Shown here piece after piece: positions 1 through 7,917 of a stretch of DNA of 17,987 nt (positions are counted from its first letter, which is position 1; each line of letters begins with the position of its first letter). Location of the stretch: contig CAYQTA010000073.1 of the NCBI GenBank assembly GCA_964420365.1, forward strand, positions 1 to 17,987. The letters run 5' to 3'. Under the pieces are notes generated by a model that saw nothing but the letters and a program-made list of their open reading frames with translations, ran no database searches and was not told the origin of the DNA. A program made the position numbers and the translations under genes. This DNA is from JAMOQA01 sp964420365. Lineage in GTDB: Bacteria > Acidobacteriota > Polarisedimenticolia > J045.

Positions 1-1502
1 AGCTCGCCCGGGCCCGGGAGGACGTCGAGCAGGCACTCCGGGCACGCCAGCAGTTCCTTGCCAACATGAGCCACGAGATCCGGACGCCGGTCGGCGGGGT
101 CCTGGGCATGGTCGAGCTGCTCCTCGCCGACGAAGAGGACCCGGAGCGCCGCGGCATGCTCACGATGGCCCGCTCCTCGGCCAGGTCACTTCTCGACCTC
201 CTCGGGGACATCCTGGAGTTCTCCCGCATCGAGGCGGGAGGCATCGAGCTCGAGGAGGTCGAGTTCGATCCGCTGGACCTCGTCGAGGGCGCGCTCTCCA
301 CCGTCGCCCCGATGGCCGGGGCGAAGGGAATCGCCCTCGGCCTCGACCTCCATCCCCTGGAACTCCCGCACCTCGCCGGGGATCCGGGCAGGCTCCGCCA
401 GGTGCTGGTCAACCTCCTCGGCAACGCGGTGAAGTTCACCGAGCAGGGAGAGGTCGTCCTCCGGGTCCGGGGACGGAAGGTCCAGGGACAGGAGGCCCCG
501 GTCTACGAGACGACCTTCGAGGTGATCGACACCGGGATCGGGATCGACCCGGCCCGGATCGACGCGATCTTTGAGCCGTTCCGGCAGGAAGAGGCCAGCA
601 CGCGCCGTCGCTTCGGGGGAACCGGTCTCGGGCTCGCGATCAGCCGGGAGATCGCCCGGGCGATGGGGGGCGACATCGAGGTCGAGAGTCGTCCAGGTGA
701 AGGATCGACGTTCCGGGTGACGATCCCGTGGCGCTCGTTCGCGGCGAGGTTCCGCGACCTCCCGGCCCGGGAAGCGCTCGCCGGGCGGCATGTCCTGGTC
801 GCCGACCCTCATCCCCGCTGTGCCGCGGGGCTTGCCGGACTGCTCCGGGCCCTCGGGGCCCGGGTCGAGGAGGCCGAAACGCCCCCGGCCCCGGGGACGG
901 CTCACGCCGATCTTGCCTTCCTCGACGCGGCGTTCGCAGAACTCCCCGCGTGCGCCGCTCGCAGGTGCCTCGTGCTCGTTCCGGCCGGATCGGTCCCGCC
1001 CGGCCTGCCCCCGGGACGGGAGACCCTGCTGCGCCCGGTGACCCCCGGCGTCCTGGCGGAGAGGTTCGCCACCGGTGAACACGAGTCCACCGGCCCGGGG
1101 AAGGACGACGAGCCCCTCGCCGGGGTACGCATCCTCGTGGCGGAGGACCATCCGGTGAACCGTGCCTTCCTGCGCCGGATCCTCGAGCGCTGGGGCGCGG
1201 AAGTGGTGCTCGCGGAAGACGGCCGCGAGGTGCTGGCCACCCTCGAGGATCACCCGGTGGACCTGGTCCTGATGGACATCTCGATGCCGGGGATGGACGG
1301 CCTCGAGGCGACCGAGCGGATCCGCCGCGACCCCCGTCGCGAGGGCCTGCCGGTGCTCGCCCTGACGGCCCACGCGTTCGAGGAGGACCGCCAGCGCTGC
1401 CTCGCCGCCGGGTGCGACGACGTGATCACCAAGCCGGTCGCCCCGGAGAAGCTCCTGGCCACGATCCGTGCCCGGATCCCCGGGGCTGCCGCTCCAGCCT
1501 GA
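1..1502 (+). CDS. Hybrid sensor histidine kinase / response regulator, 5' end outside window
   Basis: The reading frame is already open at base 3 and runs through an ATG at 66, so the true start lies before the window and the sensor part is missing. The visible part begins with a helix that leads into the H-box SHEIRTP, whose His (codon 72-74) is the expected phosphoacceptor. It is followed by a HATPase domain with N-box NLLGNAVKF (about 414-440), G1 box DTGIGID (about 528) and G2 box GGTGLGLAIS (about 615). Two receiver-like domains follow. The first (about 789-1065) keeps an Asp in AFLDAAF but has lost the conserved Lys (LLRPVTP instead of KP). The second (about 1125-1480) is complete: acidic AEDHP, phosphoacceptor Asp in LMDISMPGMDG (codon 1275-1277) and Lys in ITKPV. 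In this family ATP-driven autophosphorylation of His is relayed to the receiver Asp. No DNA-binding output or HPt domain is present. The signal sensed cannot be inferred. Confidence 0.95.
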   Translation, partial: LARAREDVEQALRARQQFLANMSHEIRTPVGGVLGMVELLLADEEDPERRGMLTMARSSARSLLDLLGDILEFSRIEAGGIELEEVEFDPLDLVEGALSTVAPMAGAKGIALGLDLHPLELPHLAGDPGRLRQVLVNLLGNAVKFTEQGEVVLRVRGRKVQGQEAPVYETTFEVIDTGIGIDPARIDAIFEPFRQEEASTRRRFGGTGLGLAISREIARAMGGDIEVESRPGEGSTFRVTIPWRSFAARFRDLPAREALAGRHVLVADPHPRCAAGLAGLLRALGARVEEAETPPAPGTAHADLAFLDAAFAELPACAARRCLVLVPAGSVPPGLPPGRETLLRPVTPGVLAERFATGEHESTGPGKDDEPLAGVRILVAEDHPVNRAFLRRILERWGAEVVLAEDGREVLATLEDHPVDLVLMDISMPGMDGLEATERIRRDPRREGLPVLALTAHAFEEDRQRCLAAGCDDVITKPVAPEKLLATIRARIPGAAAPA

Positions 1503-1970
1503 CCGGACGTCTCTTCCCGTCGTCTCGCGAAAGCGCCCGCGCCCCTCCGCGGAAACCCTCGATGGCCCCCGGAAGGGTCCTCGCGAACACCGGGGTGGTC
1601 CTCGTCACGGAGAGCGGCCGAAAATGCACGGATTTCGACAAAGAGGGAGCATTTCTGCAATGTCCCCGACAGAGAACCGGGGTTCACGCGATCCAGAGCC
1701 CCGAGGAGCCCCCGGAAAACGAAAGCCAAGGCAAAACGGGACGAATGCCTGGCAATGAATGTCCCGAACATCCTGCAGGAAACCCGGTTCTCTGTTCCGG
1801 CCATTGCATTTCCCCCGGTTCTCTCTTCCCGTTCCCTCCCGGGTTTGTCCTGCACGCCGGCAGCACCGTCACGTGGACCGCCCCCGGCTGGTCGGCGGCC
1901 CCCGGGTCGCGAGCTCTCTGCCCCCCCGACCGCCTCGCGGAAGCGGCGGGCGAGAGACTATCCTGCGGGC
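1503..1970. other. Gene-free stretch upstream of queC
   Basis: This 468-base stretch separates the hybrid kinase from queC. I find no convincing gene: open frames crossing it on both strands have no recognisable domain and mostly run into the flanking genes. It is less GC-rich than its neighbours between about 1620 and 1830, with A-rich plus-strand runs typical of non-coding sequence. It holds the inverted repeat described separately (1656-1808). A possible -10 element TATCCT lies at 1959-1964, only 6 bases before the queC ATG, which would leave an almost leaderless message; no matching -35 was found. No preQ1 riboswitch fold was recognised. Confidence 0.6.
1656..1808. repeat. Imperfect long inverted repeat with a third motif copy
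   Basis: Two arms of about 26 bases face each other: 1656-1681 and 1783-1808. Each outer end matches perfectly over 7 bases (TGCAATG at 1656-1662, its complement at 1802-1808) and each inner end over 13 bases (ACAGAGAACCGGG at 1669-1681, its complement at 1783-1795), with about four mismatches between. The 101-base centre is not itself paired. The core 11-mer CCCGGTTCTCT recurs directly at 1814-1824. The element could be a degenerate small mobile element, a folded non-coding RNA or a pair of binding sites. No target-site duplication was identified. Confidence 0.6.
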
Positions 1971-2681
1971 ATGACCGGTGAACCACGCGACGATCGTCCT
2001 CGGGCCGTCGTGCTCCTCTCCGGGGGGCTCGACTCCGCGACGGCGCTCGCCGTCGCGCGCCGGGACGGCTTCGCCCCGCATGCCCTCTCGGTGGACTACG
2101 GCCAGCGGCACCGGGCGGAGCTGGCGGCCGCCCGGCGGGTGGCGGCCCGCCTCGGCGCCGTCCGGCACCTGGTGGTGTCGCTGGACCTCTCGACCATCGG
2201 CGGTTCGGCCCTGACCGACCCGGGGATCGAGGTCCCGAAAGGCAGGGATGCCGCGGAGATCGGGGACGGGATCCCGGTGACCTACGTCCCCGCTCGAAAC
2301 ACGGTCCTCCTGGCCCTCGCCCTCGCCTGGGCGGAGACCCTGGGGGCATTCGACCTTTTCCTCGGCGTGAACGCCCTCGACTACAGCGGTTACCCGGACT
2401 GCCGGCCCCCGTTCCTCGAGGCATTCGAGCGCCTCGCGAACGTCGCCACCGCGGCGGGCGTCGAGGGTCGCGGCCGGTTCCGGGTCCACGCACCGCTGCT
2501 CGAGATGACCAAGGCGGAGATCGTCCGGCTGGGCACGGAACTGGGGGTCGACTACTCGCTCACGGTCTCCTGCTACGACGCCGACGAAGAGGGCCGGGCC
2601 TGCGGAGCGTGCGACGCCTGCCTCCTGCGGAAGAAGGGCTTCGCCGAGGCCGGCATCGCCGATCCCACGCGCTACCGCTGA
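1971..2681 (+). CDS. queC: 7-cyano-7-deazaguanine (preQ0) synthase QueC
   Basis: The product is 236 residues, the normal size for QueC. It makes preQ0 from 7-carboxy-7-deazaguanine, ammonia and ATP in the cytoplasm, a step towards queuosine in tRNA and sometimes deazaguanine DNA modification. The PP-loop ATP-pyrophosphatase motif SGGLDS is at residues 17-22, followed by VDYGQRHRAE (41-50), the VPARNTVLL segment (106-114) and LGVNALDYSGYPDCR (131-145). The C-terminal zinc site is complete: Cys201, Cys211, Cys214 and Cys217 (CGACDAC). The ATG at 1971 is chosen because the frame upstream (to 1755) encodes unconserved Pro/Arg-rich sequence and the known domain starts about 11 residues later. The Shine-Dalgarno is weak (GAGAGA about 13 bases upstream). 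No other queuosine gene is in the window. The gene converges on the chemotaxis receptor gene with only 13 bases between the two stop codons. Confidence 0.96.
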   Translation: MTGEPRDDRPRAVVLLSGGLDSATALAVARRDGFAPHALSVDYGQRHRAELAAARRVAARLGAVRHLVVSLDLSTIGGSALTDPGIEVPKGRDAAEIGDGIPVTYVPARNTVLLALALAWAETLGAFDLFLGVNALDYSGYPDCRPPFLEAFERLANVATAAGVEGRGRFRVHAPLLEMTKAEIVRLGTELGVDYSLTVSCYDADEEGRACGACDACLLRKKGFAEAGIADPTRYR

Positions 2682-2694
2682 CCCGGCCCGACCC

Positions 2695-4995
2695 TCAGCC
2701 GGCCTTCCCGGTGCTCACCCGGAAACGGGCGGCCATCTGGCGGTTGGCGTCCGCCTGGCTCGCCAGTTCCGTGGCCGCGCTCGCCAGCTCCTCTGACGCC
2801 GCGGCCGTCGACTGGACGACCGAGTCGACCTCCCCGACCGCTCCCGTCAGCTGCTCGACGCTGTCCGCCTGGCGCGCGGAAGCGGACGCGACCTCCGCTA
2901 CCGCCTGGTTCATCCGCTCCACCTCCGAGGCGATCTCATCGAGGAGCGTGCTCGTCTCGTCGACGACCCGCGCGGTCTCGTCCACCCGCGCCGCCGTCTG
3001 CTCCACCAGCTCGGCGGTTTCCCTGGCAGCCTCGGCGCTCCGCATCGCGAGCGCGCGAACCTCCTCGGCGACCACCGCGAACCCCTTGCCCGCGTCCCCG
3101 GCCCGCGCCGCCTCGACCGCGGCGTTCAGCGCCAGGAGGTTCGTCTGGAAGGCGATCTCGTTGATCGTGTCCAGGACCCGCGCCGTGTCGTTGAAGACCT
3201 TCCGGATCCCTTCCATCGAGGTCCGCATCGCCTCCATCGAGGCGGAACCCTTCGTTGCCGTCGCTCGCGTGTCCTCCGACATTCGCTGGACCTCGACGGC
3301 CGTCGAGGCGTTCCTCTTGACGTCTTCGTTGATTTCCCGCAGCCCGGACGAGATCTCCTGCAGGTAGGCCGCGAGGCTCATGCCATCCTGGGCCAGTTTC
3401 TGGCTGCCCTCGTTGACCTCGCCGGCGGCCTGGGTCACCTGTTCCGCGCTCGCTGCAACCTCGGAGATTGCTCCCTCGAGGGCCTCGATGGCGCTGTTCA
3501 GGGACTCCTTGATCCGGGCGTGTTCGCCCCGGTAGTCCCCGGACATCCGGGCGGTCAGGTCGTTCGCCGCCACGGCTTCGAGCACGCGCCCTGCCTCCCG
3601 GATCGGCTCGATGGTCGCCTCGAGGGTGGCGTTGATTCCCTCGACGATGCGCCGGTACTCGCCGCGGTGGAGGGAACCGTTCGCGCGAACATCCAGGTCC
3701 CCCGCGACGGCCGCCTCGGTCAGGGCCTCGATGTCCCGGACGAGGGCGTAGATCGCATCCCTCATCCGGTTCATCGCCTGGCCGAGCCGGTCCCGCTCGG
3801 AGGCGAGCCGGATCTCCACGTCCATGTCCCCCTCGGCGATCCGCTCGGCGGCCTCGATCTTCTCCCGGTTGTTCGCGAGGAGCCGGCGGAACGCGTCCGC
3901 GAGGTGGCCGACCTCGTCGTTCGACACGTGGGCCAGATGGACGTCCATCTCTCCCTCCGCGATCCGGTTCGCCGCCGCCGCCATCTCCTCGAGGGGCACC
4001 GAGATTCGCCGCGACATCCAGAACGACACCGCCGCCGCCAGGAGGGCGGCCACGAGCCCGCCGATGCTCGTGCCGAGCAGCAGGCGCCACAGGGCAGTCA
4101 CGAGGGGGGCGCGCGCGGCCTGGATGTCCTCCTCGTAGAGGCCCGCCCCGATCACCCAGTCCAGCGGGGCAAAGTACGAGTAGACGACGAACTTGTCCCG
4201 GGGGCGTGCCTCTCCCTTGTTCTGCCACGGATAGCTGATCGCGGCGGTCTCTCCGGGGCCCAGGGTGACCGCCTTGCGGACGATCTCCTGGATGAACAGG
4301 TTCCCGGAAGCATCCTTGGCGTTCCAGATGTCCTCGCCGTCCCGCTCGCCACCCTTCGAAACGACATAGTGGCCGCGCTGACCGTCCCGGCCGCCGAGCA
4401 CGTAGACGTACCCGCTCCGCCCCACGGTGATGTCCATGATCGCCTGGCGAACGCCCGGCAGGTCTCGCACCGGGTGGCTGACGGCAACCACCCGGTCTCG
4501 CCCGGCCCGGGCGAACAGGCCGAGGTGCCAAGCCCGGCCGCAGCAAAACCGGCCATCCACCGGCTCCCGCTCCGCGAGGCGCATCACCGGGGACCCGGTG
4601 GCGGCCGGGAACGAGATCCCGGACGTGGCGTTCTCGATGGACGACGCGATCGGCAGGAGGTCGTCGTCTCCGCCCACGCGGAAGACGGTGACATCGGCCC
4701 CGAGCCTGGCGGCGAGGGCGCGAGCACCTGCTGCCGTTCCCGGAACCGACTCGAGCGCCAGTCGCAGGTCGCTCCCGAGTCGCTCGATCTCTGCCTGGTA
4801 CGCCGCCCGCAGGAGACCCTGGACGTCACCGTTGACACGCTCCAGGTATTCCCGTCCCTGCTGGTCGAGCGTCTCGAAGAGCTGGTCGTCGATCCGCGAG
4901 ATCTGGATGCCGAACGCGGCCATCAGCAGGCTGAGGGCGCCGATGATCGGCACGACCGCCATCAGGAGCAGCTTGTGTCGAACCCGAAGAGTCAT
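2695..4995 (-). CDS. Methyl-accepting chemotaxis protein with Cache-like sensor and HAMP array
   Basis: The 766-residue receptor has a first membrane helix at about 9-31, a periplasmic sensor region at 32-298, a second helix at about 299-326 and a cytoplasmic signalling part. The sensor's second half (GRSGYVYVLGG at 192-202, then a segment ending in DWVIGAGLYEEDI, 279-291) is typical of Cache domains that bind small ligands. The classical HAMP starts at about 329. The repeated pattern AEGEMDV, AEGDMDV, AGDLDV and ANDLTA suggests four HAMP-like units up to about 507. The conserved signalling-hairpin tip, starting IAFQTNLLALNAAVEAARAG at 614, contacts CheA and CheW in known receptors. No C-terminal NWETF-type CheR tether is present. 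The ATG at 4995 is chosen over a frame opening at 5178 because GGAGAGG lies about 6 bases upstream and the transmembrane helix follows at once. The porin gene lies 139 bases upstream on the same strand. The ligand is unknown. Confidence 0.96.
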   Translation of the reverse strand: MTLRVRHKLLLMAVVPIIGALSLLMAAFGIQISRIDDQLFETLDQQGREYLERVNGDVQGLLRAAYQAEIERLGSDLRLALESVPGTAAGARALAARLGADVTVFRVGGDDDLLPIASSIENATSGISFPAATGSPVMRLAEREPVDGRFCCGRAWHLGLFARAGRDRVVAVSHPVRDLPGVRQAIMDITVGRSGYVYVLGGRDGQRGHYVVSKGGERDGEDIWNAKDASGNLFIQEIVRKAVTLGPGETAAISYPWQNKGEARPRDKFVVYSYFAPLDWVIGAGLYEEDIQAARAPLVTALWRLLLGTSIGGLVAALLAAAVSFWMSRRISVPLEEMAAAANRIAEGEMDVHLAHVSNDEVGHLADAFRRLLANNREKIEAAERIAEGDMDVEIRLASERDRLGQAMNRMRDAIYALVRDIEALTEAAVAGDLDVRANGSLHRGEYRRIVEGINATLEATIEPIREAGRVLEAVAANDLTARMSGDYRGEHARIKESLNSAIEALEGAISEVAASAEQVTQAAGEVNEGSQKLAQDGMSLAAYLQEISSGLREINEDVKRNASTAVEVQRMSEDTRATATKGSASMEAMRTSMEGIRKVFNDTARVLDTINEIAFQTNLLALNAAVEAARAGDAGKGFAVVAEEVRALAMRSAEAARETAELVEQTAARVDETARVVDETSTLLDEIASEVERMNQAVAEVASASARQADSVEQLTGAVGEVDSVVQSTAAASEELASAATELASQADANRQMAARFRVSTGKAG

Positions 4996-5134
4996 CCTGG
5001 CCTCTCCTGTCAGCGAGGCCACGGGCCACCGTTTCCCCTCTCCCCGCGGAGCGAGGGCGGTGTCCCCCCCCAGGAGCCGCCGCACGCGGTCTCCGGACTC
5101 CCGTGGTTCCGCCTCGTAAGAACCGTCATCAGGA

Positions 5135-6232
5135 TCAGAAGTGGAACAGCTGGAGCTGCACGATGAACTGGTCGACATCCTCGCCGTCGTCCGGGCGGAT
5201 CCGGCCCCAGGCGACCTTGAGGACGCGGGAGTAGCCCGCCGGGTAGAACGCGACTCCCGCCTGCCAGCGGTCCTCTCCCTCGATCCCGGGGTCGTCCGGG
5301 TCCTTTGTCAGCCACGTGGCGAAGATGCCGAAGTTCGTTGCGCCGAACAGGTATCCCGCTTCCACCGTCCAGGTGTCCTGGGGCGGCAGGGAGGGGAAAA
5401 AGGTGTCCCCGTCGTAGCGAACGAACTGGGCCTGGAACGTGATCGCGTTTCCTCCCCGGAGCGGCTGGTCCCAGAAGACGTCCGCCGACCAGGCGAGGTA
5501 GTCCTCCTGCTTGTCGAACCCGGCGCCGATCGCCAGGATCCGCTTCTTTCCCAGCGTGGTCCCGGTGTAGAAGAAACCCCGGTCGATCTCGAAGGGATAC
5601 CAGGCAACCCGACCGACCCACCGAAGGCCGTTCGTGGAGTCCTCCCCCCGCCAGCCGTCGTAGACACCGAGCCGCACCTCGAGGTGGTCGTTCGCGAGGT
5701 AACTCCGCACGGAGATGCCATAGTCCCGACCGACGCGGCTGCGAGTCGGCGCGGAGTTCAGGAACGAGTAGGCCCCGTAGTCCACCGGAAGCAGGGTCAC
5801 CGCCGACTGGTTCGAGTTGTGGGCCAGGGGAACGAGGAGGAGCCCGACATCGACCATGAGGTTCTTCGCGTGATGGTACGTGACGACGAAGTCCTGGATG
5901 AAGACGTCGGAGGCTGCGTTCCCCTTGCCGAGGCCGGGGCTGTCGGTCTCGAGGAAGAACGTCCAGCGATCCGTCAGCTTCCCCCCGGCCATGAGGCGCA
6001 GGCGCCGGAAGTACAGGTCCCGCGCCGTGCCCCCGTCGTCCGCAAGGTCCGTGAACTCCGCCCGGGCCTGGACGAGGAAACCAAGCTTGACCGAGGAACC
6101 GCCGTCCTTCGATTCGAGCTTCCACTCACCGGCAACGGCGATCGTGATGCTGCAGAGGAGAAACGCGGCCGCCACGAGCGCCGTCGCCCCCGCGAATCGG
6201 GGATGTCGTCGATCGTTCGAGCGTGTTCTCAC
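5135..6232 (-). CDS. Outer-membrane porin, OprO/OprP (phosphate-selective porin) type
   Basis: The 365-residue product starts with an Arg-rich n-region, a hydrophobic core (about 14-31) and a likely signal peptidase site AVA|GE at 34/35. The rest is a succession of amphipathic strands with aromatic girdles (for example AITFQAQFVRYDGD and WTVEAGYLFGATNFGIFATW), with no long hydrophobic helix. It ends in IVQLQLFHF, the terminal Phe being the usual BAM-recognition residue. The N-terminal pattern, with VKLGFLVQARAEF and LYFRRLRLMAGGKLTDRWTFFLETD, is what I associate with the OprO/OprP porin family. Family members form trimers, and some select phosphate or polyphosphate; the substrate here is not shown. 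The GTG start is used because it directly precedes a complete signal peptide, with AGGAC about 8 bases upstream. No clear terminator separates it from the chemotaxis receptor downstream, so cotranscription is possible. Confidence 0.88.
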   Translation of the reverse strand: MRTRSNDRRHPRFAGATALVAAAFLLCSITIAVAGEWKLESKDGGSSVKLGFLVQARAEFTDLADDGGTARDLYFRRLRLMAGGKLTDRWTFFLETDSPGLGKGNAASDVFIQDFVVTYHHAKNLMVDVGLLLVPLAHNSNQSAVTLLPVDYGAYSFLNSAPTRSRVGRDYGISVRSYLANDHLEVRLGVYDGWRGEDSTNGLRWVGRVAWYPFEIDRGFFYTGTTLGKKRILAIGAGFDKQEDYLAWSADVFWDQPLRGGNAITFQAQFVRYDGDTFFPSLPPQDTWTVEAGYLFGATNFGIFATWLTKDPDDPGIEGEDRWQAGVAFYPAGYSRVLKVAWGRIRPDDGEDVDQFIVQLQLFHF

Positions 6233-6376
6233 CTGGTGCGTCCTGTCGCACCTGTCCTTCCCGCACGGAGGACGTTAGGTCCCCTGGCGTCCCGCGTCCA
6301 CCACTGTTTGACATCCGCTCGAGCTTATTGGTCCCGGCGCGGTCCACATTCGCTGCCACCATCCGTCGCCCCGCGA

Positions 6377-6414
6377 AGAAAACACGAAAGGCGCCGGGCT
6401 TGCCGCCCGGCGCC
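6377..6414 (-). terminator. Rho-independent terminator of the cytochrome c gene
   Basis: Read on the minus strand, a perfect 10-base-pair stem (GGCGCCGGGC with GCCCGGCGCC, arms 6405-6414 and 6390-6399) with a 5-base loop is followed at once by a T-rich tail TTTCGTGTTTTCTT. It lies 26 bases past the stop codon of the cytochrome c gene on the same strand. A second, smaller hairpin (CCCGGCA / TGCCGGG, 6422-6439) sits between the stop codon and this terminator and has no T-tail. Confidence 0.88.
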
Positions 6415-6440
6415 CCGCGTCCCCGGCAAGCCTGCCGGGA

Positions 6441-7826
6441 TCAGTCGCCGACGCTGATCGTGGCGACGGTCTCGGCCATCTTCACCGGCCGCGCCTCGTC
6501 CTCCGGCACCTCGAGGAACCGGGCGACGGAGGAGACCAGCTTCGAGTACCAGACCGTGGCCCGGATCGTCACCGGGCCCGGCGCCACGTCCTTCGGCAGC
6601 TTCCACGTGAAGGTCTCCGGCACCGCGGTCAGCGGCGGCAGCCGGTAGTCGGGCCCGAAGCTCTTCGTGTTCCACTGGGCGACCGTCATCCGGCCCTTCG
6701 GGTCCAGGTACGGCAGGCGGTAGATCCGGTCGCCGGCCGGAACGTCCCCGTCCCGCTCGAGCCCCTGGAAGTCGGCGAGGCCCATGATCTCGCCCAGGTC
6801 CTGGTAGGCGAGGGTTCCCGGCGAGGAGATGGTGTAGTCCTCGCCCTCGAATCCCTTCCGGTCGACCGGCAGGTGGAAGACCTTCCCGGTGGAATCGATC
6901 GCCTCGACGTGGAGCCAGACGACCCGCTCCTCGGCGGACCCGGTCGGGATCATGTGCCCGGCCTTCTGGTTGATCACGTTCGCCTGGACGATGATCGTGT
7001 CGCCGGGCCGCGCGGTCGCCGGGGCGGGCACGAGCTCCACCTCGACGGCGCCCTCGAGGCGGGCCTTCGTGTGGGCCCCGAAGAACAGGTGGGTCCGCAT
7101 GTCGGCATGCATCGCGCCTCCCGCGTCCGGGGCCGGGTTCCCTTCCGTCCTGGTCATGTGGCAGTCCTGGCAGACGATTCCCCGCTTCCCGTAGGGGCTC
7201 TCCTTCCACTCGAGGTGGGTCGCCTTGACCCACTGGCCCCAGGGGTCCTTCTCGTTGTGGCAGGTGCCGCAGAACTCGGCGGTGCCGAGGAAGGGATTGA
7301 CGGCGATCCCGTGGTGCGGACTCTTCACGCCGGGCCGCGTCCCCTGCATGGCCTCGCCGGGGGCGATCGTCCAGTTGAAGTTGAAGGGCGTATCCCCGGT
7401 GAACCCGGTGATCGAGTGGCAGACCGTGCAGGCGACGCCGTCGTTCGCCCGGGTCTTCTCGGCGACCGGCTTCGGCGGGATGTCCCCGGCGAGGAAGGCA
7501 AGGGGCGCGTGGCAACCCATGCACCCCGCCTTGACCCCGGCGACCTTCGCTTCCTTGAGCGCGTGGGGGAGGGCGAGCCTGAAGTACTCGACCTCGTCCC
7601 AGCCGTGGGTGAACGACCTCGACATCATCCCGCGGGCGTGCTGGGCCGCGATCTCCTCGTGGCAGCCGGCGCACGTGGCATCGTCCTCGAACTTCTCGTA
7701 GGGGAAGATCCCCGTCGCGGCCGGCTTCCCGGCGGGGGCCTTTCCGCCCCCCGCCAGGAGCGGGAACGCGGCCAGCGCCGCCACGGCCGCGGCGACGACC
7801 AGGACCCCGGTCTCCCGTCTCGTCAT
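6441..7826 (-). CDS. Periplasmic pentahaem cytochrome c, cytochrome c554-like
   Basis: The 461-residue product has a signal peptide or N-terminal anchor (MTRRETGVLVVAAAVAALAA, with the hydrophobic stretch to about 25). Five CXXCH haem c sites follow: CAGCH (52-56), CMGCH (102-106), CTVCH (133-137), CGTCH (186-190) and CQDCH (219-223). Further His residues (63, 74, 89, 171, 172, 204, 240, 246, 252) could be distal haem ligands. The C-terminal half (about 255-461) has no haem site. It has an Ig-like beta-rich look and the motif NQKAGHMIPTG (286-296), which I associate with the cytochrome c554-like multihaem family. The likely role is electron transfer in the periplasm or at the cell surface; partners are not seen here. 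The ATG at 7826 is chosen over an opening at 7919 because GGAGGGAGGT lies just upstream and the signal peptide starts at once. The gene has its own candidate promoter (7918-7945) and terminator. Confidence 0.93.
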   Translation of the reverse strand: MTRRETGVLVVAAAVAALAAFPLLAGGGKAPAGKPAATGIFPYEKFEDDATCAGCHEEIAAQHARGMMSRSFTHGWDEVEYFRLALPHALKEAKVAGVKAGCMGCHAPLAFLAGDIPPKPVAEKTRANDGVACTVCHSITGFTGDTPFNFNWTIAPGEAMQGTRPGVKSPHHGIAVNPFLGTAEFCGTCHNEKDPWGQWVKATHLEWKESPYGKRGIVCQDCHMTRTEGNPAPDAGGAMHADMRTHLFFGAHTKARLEGAVEVELVPAPATARPGDTIIVQANVINQKAGHMIPTGSAEERVVWLHVEAIDSTGKVFHLPVDRKGFEGEDYTISSPGTLAYQDLGEIMGLADFQGLERDGDVPAGDRIYRLPYLDPKGRMTVAQWNTKSFGPDYRLPPLTAVPETFTWKLPKDVAPGPVTIRATVWYSKLVSSVARFLEVPEDEARPVKMAETVATISVGD

Positions 7827-7840
7827 GGTGACCTCCCTCC

Positions 7841-7860
7841 GCTCCCCCCCCGGGGGGAGC
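7841..7860 (-). promoter_or_regulatory. GC-rich hairpin in the leader of the cytochrome c gene
   Basis: A near-perfect palindrome, GCTCCCCCC at 7841-7849 and GGGGGGAGC at 7852-7860, lies just upstream of the Shine-Dalgarno (GGAGGGAGGT, complement of 7831-7840). It can fold in the RNA with the ribosome site immediately 3' of it. It could influence translation or message stability. This is inferred from symmetry only, and homopolymer runs of this kind are also error-prone in sequencing. Confidence 0.4.
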
Positions 7861-7917
7861 GCTCGATCGGCTTGCGACTCCGCCCTTCCCGGCCCTTCCG
7901 GCGAGCCGGGCTGAAAC

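Noticed and set aside
1681..1710. GGTTCACGCGATCC resembling a tRNA T-loop.
   Set aside because: It lacks the GGTTCRA core, and no acceptor or anticodon stem can be formed around it.
1250..1855. A minus-strand open frame of 201 codons across the gap before queC.
   Set aside because: Half of it is antisense to the second receiver domain, it has no ribosome site or domain that I recognise, and the intergenic part contains the inverted repeat.
6308..6313. A perfect TTGACA on the plus strand.
   Set aside because: No -10 element lies 15-19 bases downstream and the next genes are on the other strand, so it points at nothing.
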